Made by a program: the position numbers and the translations under genes. Positions 17,359 through 26,139 of a stretch of 64,000 nucleotides of DNA are shown piece by piece (positions within the stretch are counted from its first letter, which is position 1; each line of letters starts with the position of its first letter). The notes below the pieces were generated by a model. That model was not told the DNA's origin. It was given only the letters and a program-made list of their open reading frames with translations, and did not search any database. This stretch comes from Sinorhizobium fredii. GTDB lineage: Bacteria; Pseudomonadota; Alphaproteobacteria; Rhizobiales; Rhizobiaceae. Location of the stretch: contig NZ_CP024308.1 of assembly GCF_002944405.1 (NCBI RefSeq), positions 310,001 through 374,000 of the forward strand, in the 5' to 3' direction.

Positions 17359-19274
17359 GCGAGACGGTTCTAAGGTCCCCCAGCAAGGAAGCGCTCGACA
17401 CCGATGTCAAAGACGGCGAGCTGCCGGCGCGGCTTGCCGCCACCTGGGGCACGGCCGCCGGGCTAATCGGCGCCCTTTCTACCGTCGACCACAAGATCAT
17501 CGGCCGTCGCTATATCATCACCGGTTTCTTCTTCCTCTTCCTCGGCGGACTCGCGGCCGTTGCGATACGCCTCCAGCTCGCGCGACCCGACAACACGCTC
17601 ATCGGCCCGGACCTTTACGACCAGATCTTCACCATGCACGGCACGACGATGATGTTCCTCTTCGGCGTGCCGATCGGCGAGGCGATGGCGGTCTATCTCG
17701 TGCCGCTGATGGTCGGCACGCGCAACATCGCCTTCCCGAGGCTGAACGCCTTTTCCTATTACGTCTATCTGTTCGGCGGCCTGATGATCTGGATCGCGTT
17801 CGCGCTCAATATCGGACCCGACAACGGTTGGTTCTCCTATGTGCCGCTTGCCGGCCCGGAATTTTCCCCGGGCAAGCGGGCCGATTTCTGGGCTCAGATG
17901 GTGACGTTCACCGAAGTCTCGGCGCTTGCGGTCGCGGTCGAGATTATAATTACGGTCTTGAAGCTGCGCGCGCCGGGTATGACGCTCGACCGTATCCCGC
18001 TTTTCGTCTGGGCAATGTTCGTGAATGCCTTCCTGATCATCTTCGCGATGCCCGCGGTGATGCTGGGCTCGACGATGCTCATCCTCGACCGCCTGCTCGA
18101 TACCCACTTCTTCAACCAGGCCGAGGGAGGCGACCCGCTGCTCTGGCAGCACCTTTTCTGGTTCTTCGGACACCCCGAAGTCTACATCATCTTCCTGCCG
18201 GGCACGGCTTTCGTCTCGGCCATCGTGGCGACCTTCGCCCGCCGCCCGGTATTCGGCTATTCGGCTGTCGTGCTTTCTCTCATTGCAACTGGCTTTCTCT
18301 CCTTCGGCCTCTGGGTCCATCACATGTTCACCACCGGCCTGCCGCAGCTCGGCGCGACCTTCTTCACCGCCTCCAGCATGATGATCGCCATTCCCTCGGG
18401 CATCCAGATCTTCTGCTGGATCGCGACGCTGTGGGACGGCAAGCCGGTCTATCGCACGCCGCTTCTCTTCGTGCTCGGCTTCTTCTTCATCTTCGTGGCT
18501 GGCGGTCTTTCCGGCATCATGCTTGCCTCGGTGCCGATCGACACACAGGTTCACGACACCTACTTCGTGGTGGCACATTTCCATTATGTCCTGATCGGTG
18601 GCGCCGTCTTTCCGCTAATCGGCGCGATCTACTACTGGTTCCCCAAGTTCACCGGCCGGATGCTGAGGGAGGGGCTGGGCCGCTGGCACTTCTGGCTTGC
18701 CCTCATCGGCTTCAACATCGCCTTCTTCCCGATGCATATCTCTGGCCTCAGGGGCATGCCCCGGCGGGTCTATACCTATCCCGCCGAGATGGGCTGGGAT
18801 GCGCTGAACCTCGTCTCAACGCTAGGCGCGACACTGTTCGTCGCAAGCTTCCTCGTCTTCCTCTACAACGTCGTTGTCAGCAGCCGTGGAGGCGAGATCG
18901 CAGGCGACAATCCCTGGGACGCCTCTACCCTCGAATGGGCGACCACGTCGCCACCCCCACCGCACAACTTCGACCACGTGCCGTTCGTCACCAGCCGCGA
19001 ACTGCTTTGGGCCGAGCGCCAGACGCTACCTGTAGTGGCGGGACTTGCCGTCGACAAACGGGAGGTGCTCGTCACGACAACGACACAGGCACTTCCCGAT
19101 CTAAAGGAAAGCTCACCTGATCCGACGATCTGGCCGTTAATTTCCGCGATAGTCGTGACGGCCATTTTCATCGGCAGTATTTTCACGCCGTGGGCGGTCG
19201 CCTGGGGTGCTCCCGTCGCCTCTTTCGTCATCATTGCCTGGTTCTGGCCGAAGAGCACTGAGGAGAACGTTTAG
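17355..19274 (+). CDS. coxA: Cytochrome c oxidase subunit I
   Basis: 639 residues, 12 core membrane spans plus a C-terminal extension. All metal ligands are visible: low-spin heme His in FTMHGTTMMFL, CuB His and cross-linked Tyr in FWFFGHPEVYII, CuB His pair in GLWVHHMFTTG, and the two heme His in YFVVAHFHYVLIGG. The HPEVY-IIFLPG run indicates an A-type heme-copper oxidase. The tail after about residue 560 has two more hydrophobic stretches, as in caa3 enzymes with part of subunit III attached. ATGA-type overlap with coxB. Reduces O2 and pumps protons. Confidence 0.95.
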   Translation: MSETVLRSPSKEALDTDVKDGELPARLAATWGTAAGLIGALSTVDHKIIGRRYIITGFFFLFLGGLAAVAIRLQLARPDNTLIGPDLYDQIFTMHGTTMMFLFGVPIGEAMAVYLVPLMVGTRNIAFPRLNAFSYYVYLFGGLMIWIAFALNIGPDNGWFSYVPLAGPEFSPGKRADFWAQMVTFTEVSALAVAVEIIITVLKLRAPGMTLDRIPLFVWAMFVNAFLIIFAMPAVMLGSTMLILDRLLDTHFFNQAEGGDPLLWQHLFWFFGHPEVYIIFLPGTAFVSAIVATFARRPVFGYSAVVLSLIATGFLSFGLWVHHMFTTGLPQLGATFFTASSMMIAIPSGIQIFCWIATLWDGKPVYRTPLLFVLGFFFIFVAGGLSGIMLASVPIDTQVHDTYFVVAHFHYVLIGGAVFPLIGAIYYWFPKFTGRMLREGLGRWHFWLALIGFNIAFFPMHISGLRGMPRRVYTYPAEMGWDALNLVSTLGATLFVASFLVFLYNVVVSSRGGEIAGDNPWDASTLEWATTSPPPPHNFDHVPFVTSRELLWAERQTLPVVAGLAVDKREVLVTTTTQALPDLKESSPDPTIWPLISAIVVTAIFIGSIFTPWAVAWGAPVASFVIIAWFWPKSTEENV

Positions 19275-19871
19275 ATGGAGCACCGCGTCGTTCGAGATCT
19301 GACTGAACTGCCGAGCTACGCATTCGGTCCGCGCATGACCATGTGGTGGGGCACGCTGGCCTTCTGCGTGCTCGAGGGGACCGGCTTCGCGCTGGTGCTT
19401 GCGGGTTATCTCTATCTCGCCTTCATCAACCCAGAGTGGCCGCTCGGCCCGCCACCGCCTTTACTCTGGTCGGGCATCTTCACACTCGCGACACTGGCGA
19501 GCCTCGTTCCCAATTTCTTCGTCGAGCGGGCCGCGCGCCAGGAGAACCTCTCCAGAGTCCGCCTCCTTCTGGTCGTGATGAGCGCCGCTGGTCTACTGGT
19601 CACCGGTGTCCGCGTGATGGAATTCGCGGTGCTTCCGGTACGATGGGATTTCAATGCCTATGGCTCGCTGCTCTGGGTGATTCTCGGGCTCCATGCGACG
19701 CATCTCGTCACCGATGTCGTTGACACCGTGGTCGTCACGGTCCTGATGTTCACTCGCCATGGATTCGGCAAGCGCTTCAGCGACGTCGAAGACAATGCCT
19801 TCTATTGGAATTTCGTGGTCCTCTCCTGGCTGCCCACCTATGCCGTCCTCTATTGGGTGCCGCGGCTATGA
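19275..19871 (+). CDS. coxC: Cytochrome c oxidase subunit III-type protein
   Basis: 198 residues, about five membrane spans. Opening PSYAFGPRMTMWWGTLAFCVLE and the late LLWVILGLHATHLVTDVVDT match the subunit III pattern, including the conserved LHxxH-type element. It is shorter than canonical subunit III (about 260), which is usual when subunit I has a C-terminal extension. It follows coxA directly. Confidence 0.88.
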   Translation: MEHRVVRDLTELPSYAFGPRMTMWWGTLAFCVLEGTGFALVLAGYLYLAFINPEWPLGPPPPLLWSGIFTLATLASLVPNFFVERAARQENLSRVRLLLVVMSAAGLLVTGVRVMEFAVLPVRWDFNAYGSLLWVILGLHATHLVTDVVDTVVVTVLMFTRHGFGKRFSDVEDNAFYWNFVVLSWLPTYAVLYWVPRL

Positions 19872-20218
19872 TCGCAAGGGTACTCCATGACGGCCTCCCC
19901 TCGTCCGGGCTCTATGTCAGCCCTGTCGCATGGCTCCTCAGCACGCAGATCAACTACATGCTGCCGGGGGTCGCCTGTCGCACCGGCCTACCCGCCGTGC
20001 TCATCGCTGGCCTGGCGCTGGCGCTCGTCAGTGCGTTTTCCGCCTTCCTATCCTGGCGTGCCTGGCTGGTGCTGGCCGGGCCCGCACCCTTCGCGCAGGA
20101 AGAGGGCCGCCCCCACGGCTTTGTCGCGCTCCTCGGGACAACGGCTGCGGTCCTCTTCACCCTTGTGATCCTGCTGCATGCATCAGCCAATCTGTTCCTC
20201 ACTGGGTGCGAACGATGA
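19868..20218 (+). CDS. Small membrane protein of the oxidase cluster
   Basis: 116 residues with two to three membrane spans (about 15-30, 43-68 and 88-110). ATG overlaps the coxC stop and its own stop overlaps the next start, so it is translationally coupled. No clear family; position and size would suit a subunit IV-like or assembly-related component. Confidence 0.65.
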   Translation: MIARVLHDGLPSSGLYVSPVAWLLSTQINYMLPGVACRTGLPAVLIAGLALALVSAFSAFLSWRAWLVLAGPAPFAQEEGRPHGFVALLGTTAAVLFTLVILLHASANLFLTGCER

Positions 20219-21120
20219 GGATCGCGCTTGTTACACTGTTCACGCTTTTTGCTGCCGAAGCGGTGGCGCACGAGCTGGGCGTTGGACCGGACGACTCCTG
20301 GACCTCGCTCTGGGCGGCCGCGCCCCTAGCGCTCGCGTCGTACGCCTATGCTGTCGGCATGTGCCGGCTTTGGTCCGCATCCCGGCTGGGCAGGGCCGTC
20401 CATCTGAGGCGGGCCACATGCTTCGGCCTTGCCTGGTTATCGTTGGTAATCGCGCTACTCTCGCCGTTGGACGGGCTGTCCACGCAACTCTTCACCGCCC
20501 ACATGGTGGAACACGAGATCCTCATGGTGGTCGCCGCTCCGCTGCTCGTATTGTCTCGGCCGCTCGCACCTATGCTCTGGGCATTGCCACGGAAGGTCAG
20601 GTCGGCCGTCGGCCGCGCACTCGGCAGTAGCATTTTCCTCTTTCCGATCCGCAAATTGGCCATGAGCCCGCTTGCCGCAACTGCACTGCACGCGGTGGTT
20701 CTCTGGCTGTGGCATGCCCCAAGCCTTTATACGGCCGCTCTCGCCGAACAGCCGATCCATTGGCTTCAGCATCTCAGCTTCTTCTGCACCGCATTGCTGT
20801 TTTGGTGGGCTCTGCTCTTTGGCTGCGGTCGGCGAGAATACGGTGCAGCTATCTTCTATCTTTTCGCGACCGCGCTTCAGTCCGGCTTCCTCGGCATCCT
20901 GCTCGCTTTGGCGCGCGTCCCGCTTTATCCGAGCCAAGGCATTGCCGCAGTTAGGTGGGGCCTCTCGCCTATCGAGGACCAGCAGCTTGCCGGCCTTATC
21001 ATGTGGGTACCGGCGGGAATGGTCTACTTCATCGCCGCCCTTGCGCTCGCCGCGCTCTGGATAAGAGGCTCCAGCGCATACATTCACGGAGAAAACTGCT
21101 ATGATCTCCATGCGCGCTAA
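20215..21120 (+). CDS. ctaG: Cytochrome oxidase assembly protein, caa3 CtaG type
   Basis: 301 residues with a signal-like N-terminus and about seven membrane spans. Motifs of the caa3_CtaG family are visible: SPLDGLSTQLFTAHMVEHEI, LVLSRPLAPMLWALP, LWLWHAPSLYTAAL and WLQHLSFFCTALLFWWAL. Repeated His at membrane edges (HMVEHE, LWHAP, LQHLSF) fits a role in copper delivery to the oxidase. The start at 20215 overlaps the preceding stop. Confidence 0.85.
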   Translation: MRIALVTLFTLFAAEAVAHELGVGPDDSWTSLWAAAPLALASYAYAVGMCRLWSASRLGRAVHLRRATCFGLAWLSLVIALLSPLDGLSTQLFTAHMVEHEILMVVAAPLLVLSRPLAPMLWALPRKVRSAVGRALGSSIFLFPIRKLAMSPLAATALHAVVLWLWHAPSLYTAALAEQPIHWLQHLSFFCTALLFWWALLFGCGRREYGAAIFYLFATALQSGFLGILLALARVPLYPSQGIAAVRWGLSPIEDQQLAGLIMWVPAGMVYFIAALALAALWIRGSSAYIHGENCYDLHAR

Positions 21121-21520
21121 CAGCGGCTGGAAGGGTGCATTCTTGGTTGTAGCCCTGTCCGCAACCGCAATTCTTGTCTATGGCGGCTATACACTGAAGG
21201 CGGCCTCTGAACGCCGGGCCGCGGCGATCGCAATCGCGGGGGGCGAGCCGGACAATGGCCCGGCGCTGCTGGCCCGGTACGGCTGCCGGGGCTGCCACGC
21301 CATCCCTGGGGTGGCTGGCGCAGGCAATCGCGTCGGGCCACCCCTGAATGGTCTTGGCGACAGCGTTTATATTGCCGGCGTTGTACCCAACACGCCGGAC
21401 AACCTCGTCCGCTGGATCGAGAAGCCGCACGAAGTCGACCCACGCACGGCGATGCCGGCGACTGGTATTTCCAAAAGTGAGGCCCGAGACGTGGCTGCCT
21501 ACCTTTACTCGCTGCGCTGA
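21101..21520 (+). CDS. Membrane-anchored class I cytochrome c
   Basis: 139 residues. One N-terminal uncleaved-looking membrane span (about 13-31), then a single heme domain with CRGCH at 62-66 and a Met ligand in TAMPATGISKSEARDVAAYLY. It overlaps the end of ctaG by 20 bases and is the last gene of the nine-gene run. Likely carries electrons between the dehydrogenase cytochrome and the oxidase. An alternative start at 21110 cannot be excluded. Confidence 0.85.
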   Translation: MISMRANSGWKGAFLVVALSATAILVYGGYTLKAASERRAAAIAIAGGEPDNGPALLARYGCRGCHAIPGVAGAGNRVGPPLNGLGDSVYIAGVVPNTPDNLVRWIEKPHEVDPRTAMPATGISKSEARDVAAYLYSLR

Positions 21521-21573
21521 GCATCCTTCCCGGGCAACGCGAGGAGGTAAGCTCGGTTTGAGGAGTCGGTACG

Positions 21574-21750
21574 ATGGGCTCAAACGCATTCAGTCGATCG
21601 CCTGGTTCGAACCCAACGATATTGGCCCGGCCCCTCGACGAGCTTCGGTCGAGCGCCCATCAACGGCCTTGGCTTCGCGCTCATTTCATCCGCTGGTGCC
21701 TGGCGGTCTTGCCGCTACCTAGCGTGTCCAAAGTCTTGCTCCATAAGTGA
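21574..21750 (+). CDS. Possible small protein, 58 residues
   Basis: An ATG with GAGGAG eight bases upstream opens a 58-codon frame (start MGSNAFSRSPGSNPTILARP, end SVSKVLLHK). No family or domain seen. Listed because of the good ribosome site. The rest of the gap from 21521 to 21857 shows nothing else. Confidence 0.25.
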   Translation: MGSNAFSRSPGSNPTILARPLDELRSSAHQRPWLRAHFIRWCLAVLPLPSVSKVLLHK

Positions 21751-21857
21751 AGGGCACGATATCTCGCAGCGCCTCGCCACGCATAAGCGACGCTACGGCG
21801 CAGAGTGCAAGCGAGGCGGCGAGAGAGCTCATAAGGGCTCATTGTGAACTTCAAAGA

Positions 21858-22661
21858 TTACCGCTCATTTGAAAGAAACTGCCTGAAGCGCTCGGATTTT
21901 GGGTTCCGAAAAACGTCGGCAGGATGCCCCTCTTCCTCGACAACGCCCTTGTGCAGAAACATAACCCTAGTGGATACGTCGCGTGCGAAGGCCATCTCAT
22001 GGGTGACCACGAGCATAGTTCGGCCTTCTTCAGCGAGTGAACGCATAACTTTCAGCACCTCGCTAACGAGCTCCGGATCCAGCGCGGAGGTCGGCTCATC
22101 GAAGAGCATGACCCTTGGTCGCTGTGCTAGCGCACGCGCGATTGCGGCCCGTTGCTGTTGCCCACCGGACAAGTGCCCTGGGTAGAAGTTGCGCTTGTCG
22201 GCAATACCGACCCGCTCGAGTAAAGCCTCCGCCTCTTCAATGCATTCGGCGCGATTGCGCTTTTGCACGTGCACGGGTGCTTCGATCACGTTCTCGAGGA
22301 TCGTCATGTGCGACCACAGATTGAAGCTCTGGAACACCATTCCAATGTGTTCGCGAAGGCGGTCGACTTGCCGCCGATCGGCTGGCTCCGTTTTGTAGCG
22401 TCCCTTTTTCAGCCGAAACATTTCGCCGCCAATACGGACTTCACCGCTGTCGGGGACTTCGAGCATATTGATGCACCTTAACATCGTCGACTTTCCGGAT
22501 CCGGATGAGCCGAGGATCGAGATCACGTCACCTTCCTGCGCTTCGAGGGAAACTCCCTTCAGAACTTCAAGCGGACCAAAGCGTTTGCGGAGGTCCTTAA
22601 CTGAGACGGCGGCTGTTTTGTTTTTATTGTCAGCCGTGAGAAACGTTCCCCTGTCAGACAT
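21858..22661 (-). CDS. Polar amino-acid ABC transporter ATPase
   Basis: 267 residues. Walker [16 protein letters not shown] (near 52), Q-loop [16 protein letters not shown], signature [15 protein letters not shown], Walker [17 protein letters not shown] and switch His [11 protein letters not shown]. It belongs to the HisP/GlnQ/OccP group that imports polar amino acids and opines. Last gene of the leftward unit gntR-permease-permease-ATPase. Its binding protein is encoded in the divergent unit at 26140. Confidence 0.92.
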   Translation of the reverse strand: MSDRGTFLTADNKNKTAAVSVKDLRKRFGPLEVLKGVSLEAQEGDVISILGSSGSGKSTMLRCINMLEVPDSGEVRIGGEMFRLKKGRYKTEPADRRQVDRLREHIGMVFQSFNLWSHMTILENVIEAPVHVQKRNRAECIEEAEALLERVGIADKRNFYPGHLSGGQQQRAAIARALAQRPRVMLFDEPTSALDPELVSEVLKVMRSLAEEGRTMLVVTHEMAFARDVSTRVMFLHKGVVEEEGHPADVFRNPKSERFRQFLSNER

Positions 22662-22672
22662 GCGTACTCCCG

Positions 22673-23377
22673 TTATGCCAAAGTTGGTGGCCTCATGCGG
22701 AGATGGGGCGAGAGCCAGAATTCAACGATCATCATCAAACGCGTGACGAGGAAGGTGATCGCAAGATAGATCGCACCGGCGACGATGAAGACCTCGAAGG
22801 CTCGGAAACTGTCGGCAATCAGCTTGCCCGCGAGGCCGGTGACCTCCATGATGGTGATCACGGAGGCCAGCGCCGTCGCCTTGAGCATCAGAATGACCTC
22901 GTTGCCGTAGGCTGGAAGTGCATGCCGGATGGCGATTGGCAGAACGATGCGCCTGAACAGCAGCGGGCCTGACATGCCGCAGGCACGTGCGGCCTCAACC
23001 TGCTGGACGGAAACGGCGTTCAAGCCTCCGCGGAAGATCTCGCTGGTATAGGCCGCTGTGTTCAATGTCAGTGCGATCACTGCACACCAATAGGGCTCGC
23101 GGAAGATTGCCCAAAGGCCGAGTTCCTGCAGCAATGGTCGGAATTGCCCAAGGCCGTAATAAATGAGGAACATCTGTACAAGCAGCGGCGACCCTCGAAA
23201 GACGAAGACGTAGCCTCGGGTGAAACCACGGCCGACCGGCCCCCCGACCACCGCAACAAGCGAAATGATAAGCGCAAGGATGCCGCCGGCAAAAATGGAC
23301 GTCGCTGCGAGCTCCAGTGTGAGCGGCAACCCCGTCAGGAGGATGAGAAAAGTCTCCCACATGAATGCAATGTCCAT
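22673..23377 (-). CDS. Polar amino-acid ABC transporter permease
   Basis: 234 residues, about five membrane spans. The EAA-like loop is [20 protein letters not shown] with [20 protein letters not shown], as in the HisM/OccM family. The start at 23377 ([10 protein letters not shown]) shares one base with the upstream permease stop (TGATG), so translation is coupled. The much longer open frame upstream belongs to a shadow of the neighbouring gene. Confidence 0.9.
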   Translation of the reverse strand: MDIAFMWETFLILLTGLPLTLELAATSIFAGGILALIISLVAVVGGPVGRGFTRGYVFVFRGSPLLVQMFLIYYGLGQFRPLLQELGLWAIFREPYWCAVIALTLNTAAYTSEIFRGGLNAVSVQQVEAARACGMSGPLLFRRIVLPIAIRHALPAYGNEVILMLKATALASVITIMEVTGLAGKLIADSFRAFEVFIVAGAIYLAITFLVTRLMMIVEFWLSPHLRMRPPTLA

Positions 23378-24102
23378 CACAGAGAACTCCGGGTGCCGCG
23401 CATGGTTCTCGTTTCCAAATGGCGGAAGGCGATCGACGATGCCCAGGTGATGACGAGATAGAGGACGATGGCGGTCAGGTAGAACTCGAACGGGCGCCGT
23501 GTCGAACCGGCCGCGATCTGAGATTGACGCAGAAGTTCGACCAGGCCGGTGATGGAGATCAGCGCCGACTCCTTCAGCACTAGTTGCCAGGTATTGCCCA
23601 ATCCCGGAATAGCGTAGCGCAGAACCAGGGGTGCGACGATGCGGCGAAACTTCGGCCAGGGCCGCATCCCGACAGCACTCGCGGCCTCGAGCTCGCCGCT
23701 GGCAACCGATTTGAAGGCGCCACGAAACACTTCGGATTGATATGCAGCGGAAACAACGCCGAGCGCCAATGTGCCGGTGAGGAAAGCCGGCATCCCAATG
23801 AAGCCTTGATAGCCAAAGAGGCCGCCGAGATACCCCAGAAATGCGCTGCCGCCAAAATAGAACAGGTAGATGACAAGGAGATCGGGCACACCGCGCAGGA
23901 TGGTCGTGTAAGCATCCGCCAGCCAACGGAGCACTATGTAGCGCGACAGCTTCATAAAGGTGACGACTGATCCCAGGATCGTACCCGCCAGGAAGCCGCA
24001 GATCGAGACCCCGAGCGTCATGGCCGATGCACTAAGAAGCAATGTGCCCCAACCGGTCTCGCCAAAGCCGACGAGCGCCAAGTACCTGTCAATGAGTTCC
24101 AT
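23377..24102 (-). CDS. Polar amino-acid ABC transporter permease
   Basis: 241 residues, about five spans, HisQ/OccQ type. Motifs: TTILRGVPDLLVIYLFYFGG and the EAA loop EAASAVGMRPWPKFRRIVAP followed by RYAIPGLGNTWQLVLKESAL. GAGAGG precedes the ATG. Pairs with the permease at 22673 to make a heterodimeric channel. Confidence 0.9.
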   Translation of the reverse strand: MELIDRYLALVGFGETGWGTLLLSASAMTLGVSICGFLAGTILGSVVTFMKLSRYIVLRWLADAYTTILRGVPDLLVIYLFYFGGSAFLGYLGGLFGYQGFIGMPAFLTGTLALGVVSAAYQSEVFRGAFKSVASGELEAASAVGMRPWPKFRRIVAPLVLRYAIPGLGNTWQLVLKESALISITGLVELLRQSQIAAGSTRRPFEFYLTAIVLYLVITWASSIAFRHLETRTMRGTRSSL

Positions 24103-24130
24103 GCGTATCGGCCTCTCTGCGCCAGGCGAG

Positions 24131-24829
24131 TTAATCCATAGCCCGTCGATGCGCCCAGATGCGCTGCAGTTTCGACATGTTCTTTAGTGAGCTCTGAACA
24201 TGCGCTCGAGCAGCCGCTTCGGCCGCCTCGGGGTCGCGCGCGCAGATGGCATCAGCAATGGCCCGGTGCTCATCCAGATCGGTATGTTCGAGATCCACCC
24301 ACAGAACCTCGAGCCAAAGCGCCAGCCGCAGCTGTTGATAGACCTGCTCGCTTAATCGAGTGAGCGCATCATTGCGAGCCGCCTCCAGAATGACACGGTG
24401 GATGTAAAGGCCAAGATCAAGGTTTCGGGCCGCATCGGAAGGAGTGTCGTTGGCACTTTCCTTGAGCTCGACCATCTGCGCGATGACGCCGCGGAGCCTA
24501 TCGAGGTCTTCTTCCGTCGCCGTGACGCACGCGAGCCGGGCCGCACACACATCGAGCGCCTCCCTGACAACCAGAAGGTTGCAGAACGCGGTGATATCCA
24601 AGTCCGAAACCGTGTAGCCGAGGTTTCTCTGGCCGACGACCAAACCTTCCTCTTCAAGCTTCATCAACGCTTCACGAAGAGGAGTGCGGCTTACTCCAAG
24701 CCTCTTGGCGAGAGCGTTTTCGGAGAGCCGCTCGGAAGGCCGAAGCTGTCCGGTGAGGATCAAATCCTTAAGTCGAGCATATGTCGTCTCACGCAGCGAA
24801 GCGCGCGGCTCGTTTTTGGTGAGTGTCAA
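24131..24829 (-). CDS. GntR family regulator (FadR/FCD subgroup)
   Basis: 232 residues. N-terminal winged helix (TTYARLKDLILTGQLRPSER, then LAKRLGVSRTPLREALMKLE) and a helical FCD ligand domain with the metal/ligand-type residues in YIHRVILEAA and DEHRAIADAI. It is first in the leftward ABC unit and divergent from the catabolic unit. A TGTATACA palindrome in the shared promoter region (24924-24931) is a plausible operator. The likely effector is the imported compound or a breakdown product. Confidence 0.9.
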   Translation of the reverse strand: MTLTKNEPRASLRETTYARLKDLILTGQLRPSERLSENALAKRLGVSRTPLREALMKLEEEGLVVGQRNLGYTVSDLDITAFCNLLVVREALDVCAARLACVTATEEDLDRLRGVIAQMVELKESANDTPSDAARNLDLGLYIHRVILEAARNDALTRLSEQVYQQLRLALWLEVLWVDLEHTDLDEHRAIADAICARDPEAAEAAARAHVQSSLKNMSKLQRIWAHRRAMD

Positions 24830-24920
24830 ACCAGTCCCCTTTCATAGCCCTCGGCCCCGAAGCCGGACTACCGCAAAGAAAGATATCGTTTTTCCTCTTG
24901 CCAGATCAAGCGGCATACAG

Positions 24921-24935
24921 ATATGTATACAACAT
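24921..24935. promoter_or_regulatory. Candidate GntR operator
   Basis: ATATGTATACAACAT contains the perfect palindrome TGTATACA (24924-24931), in keeping with the GT-N-AC cores bound by FCD-type GntR proteins. It lies in the divergent region between the regulator gene (start 24829) and the ureohydrolase gene (start 25019), so one site could control both units. Confidence 0.5.
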
Positions 24936-25018
24936 TGCCCACAGCATTCAATCGGATTTTGTCGATGTGGGGAATTGGCAGTACCCAGGGGGAAAAAGGG
25001 CAAAATGGAGGACCTTAC

Positions 25019-26086
25019 ATGCCCGAGATCTTAAGCCTTGAGGAACTCCGTGCCCGATTTGGGAACGCGTCTGGGGCTGACATTTTCGACCCCGAGTTTC
25101 GCAAGGTCGCGGACCAGGTCTTCGGCAAAGGCGATCGCCGCCAGGCGCCCTATTGCGGCGTTCCGACATTGCTGAAAGCTCCTCTTCGGCAAGATGCTGC
25201 GCCCCCCTTTACGGATATCGATGTGGCGCTCCTCGGCATTCCGTTGGATCTGGGCGTGACGAACCGCCCCGGTGCGCGCTTCGGCCCTCGCGCCGTTCGT
25301 AACGTCGAGAGAGTAGGGCCCTATGATCACGTGTTGCGTGCGGTCCCCGCCACGCACGTCCGTGTCGCAGATGTGGGCGACGTCCCTTTTCGCAGCCGTT
25401 TCGATCTCGTTAGTTCTCACGAGGATATCGAGCGGTATGTTCGCGGCCTGGTCGACGCTGGCGTTGTGCCGCTCTCGGTTGGCGGTGATCACTCCATAGG
25501 ACTGCCGTTGCTTCGCGCCGTCGGCCGCGATCGTCCGGTGGGCATGATCCACATCGATGCCCATTGCGATACGAGCGGCTCGTTTGAAGGCTGCAAGTTT
25601 CATCATGGCGGTCCGTTCCGGCAAGCCGTACTTGACGGCGTGCTGGATCCCCGCCGGACGATCCAAATCGGTATTCGTGGCAATTCCGAATATCTGTGGG
25701 AGTTTTCCTACGCCTCGGGAATGACAGTCATTCACGCCGAGGAGGTTGAGGAACTCGGCATCAAACACGTGATCGAAAAGGCTCGCGCGGTCGCGGGCGA
25801 CGGCCCGACCTATGTCAGCTTTGACGTGGATGCCTTGGACCCGGCATTTGCGTCAGGCACCGGTACACCGGAAGTGGGAGGGCTCACCTCCGCGCAGGCG
25901 CTCGGCATCCTTCGCGGCCTATCCGGTCTCGACATTGTCGGCGGTGACGTCGTCGAGGTCGCGCCTCAATACGATCCGACAACGAATACGGCGCAGATCG
26001 CCGCTCAGGTCTTATTCGAAATCCTCTGCCTTGCCGCAGAGGCGACAAGGATCCGCGCGTTCCGGCAAATCGAGCCATCACGCTGA
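25019..26086 (+). CDS. Agmatinase/guanidinobutyrase-type ureohydrolase
   Basis: 355 residues. Binuclear manganese site residues are intact: GGDHSIGLP, MIHIDAHCDT and SFDVDALDPAFASGTGTPE. It removes urea from a guanidino compound. The substrate (agmatine, 4-guanidinobutyrate or similar) cannot be read from sequence. ATG 25019 has GGAGG about nine bases upstream; an in-frame ATG at 24923 falls inside the likely operator. First gene of a six-gene rightward unit with an aminotransferase and an aldehyde dehydrogenase, which fits guanidinobutyrate to GABA to succinate or agmatine to putrescine. Confidence 0.88.
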   Translation: MPEILSLEELRARFGNASGADIFDPEFRKVADQVFGKGDRRQAPYCGVPTLLKAPLRQDAAPPFTDIDVALLGIPLDLGVTNRPGARFGPRAVRNVERVGPYDHVLRAVPATHVRVADVGDVPFRSRFDLVSSHEDIERYVRGLVDAGVVPLSVGGDHSIGLPLLRAVGRDRPVGMIHIDAHCDTSGSFEGCKFHHGGPFRQAVLDGVLDPRRTIQIGIRGNSEYLWEFSYASGMTVIHAEEVEELGIKHVIEKARAVAGDGPTYVSFDVDALDPAFASGTGTPEVGGLTSAQALGILRGLSGLDIVGGDVVEVAPQYDPTTNTAQIAAQVLFEILCLAAEATRIRAFRQIEPSR

Positions 26087-26139
26087 TCAAAAGCAAGTCC
26101 CGCTCAATAATGAGCGCCAAACCAAGAAGGGGAATGAAA

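Noticed and set aside
17463..18584. A 373-codon minus-strand frame opposite coxA
   Set aside because: Charged, His/Arg/Glu-rich product typical of antisense to a membrane protein gene.
22673..23926. 417-codon version of the second permease
   Set aside because: The first 183 codons lie inside the other permease gene in a different frame; the ATG at 23377 gives a normal-length permease with coupled translation.
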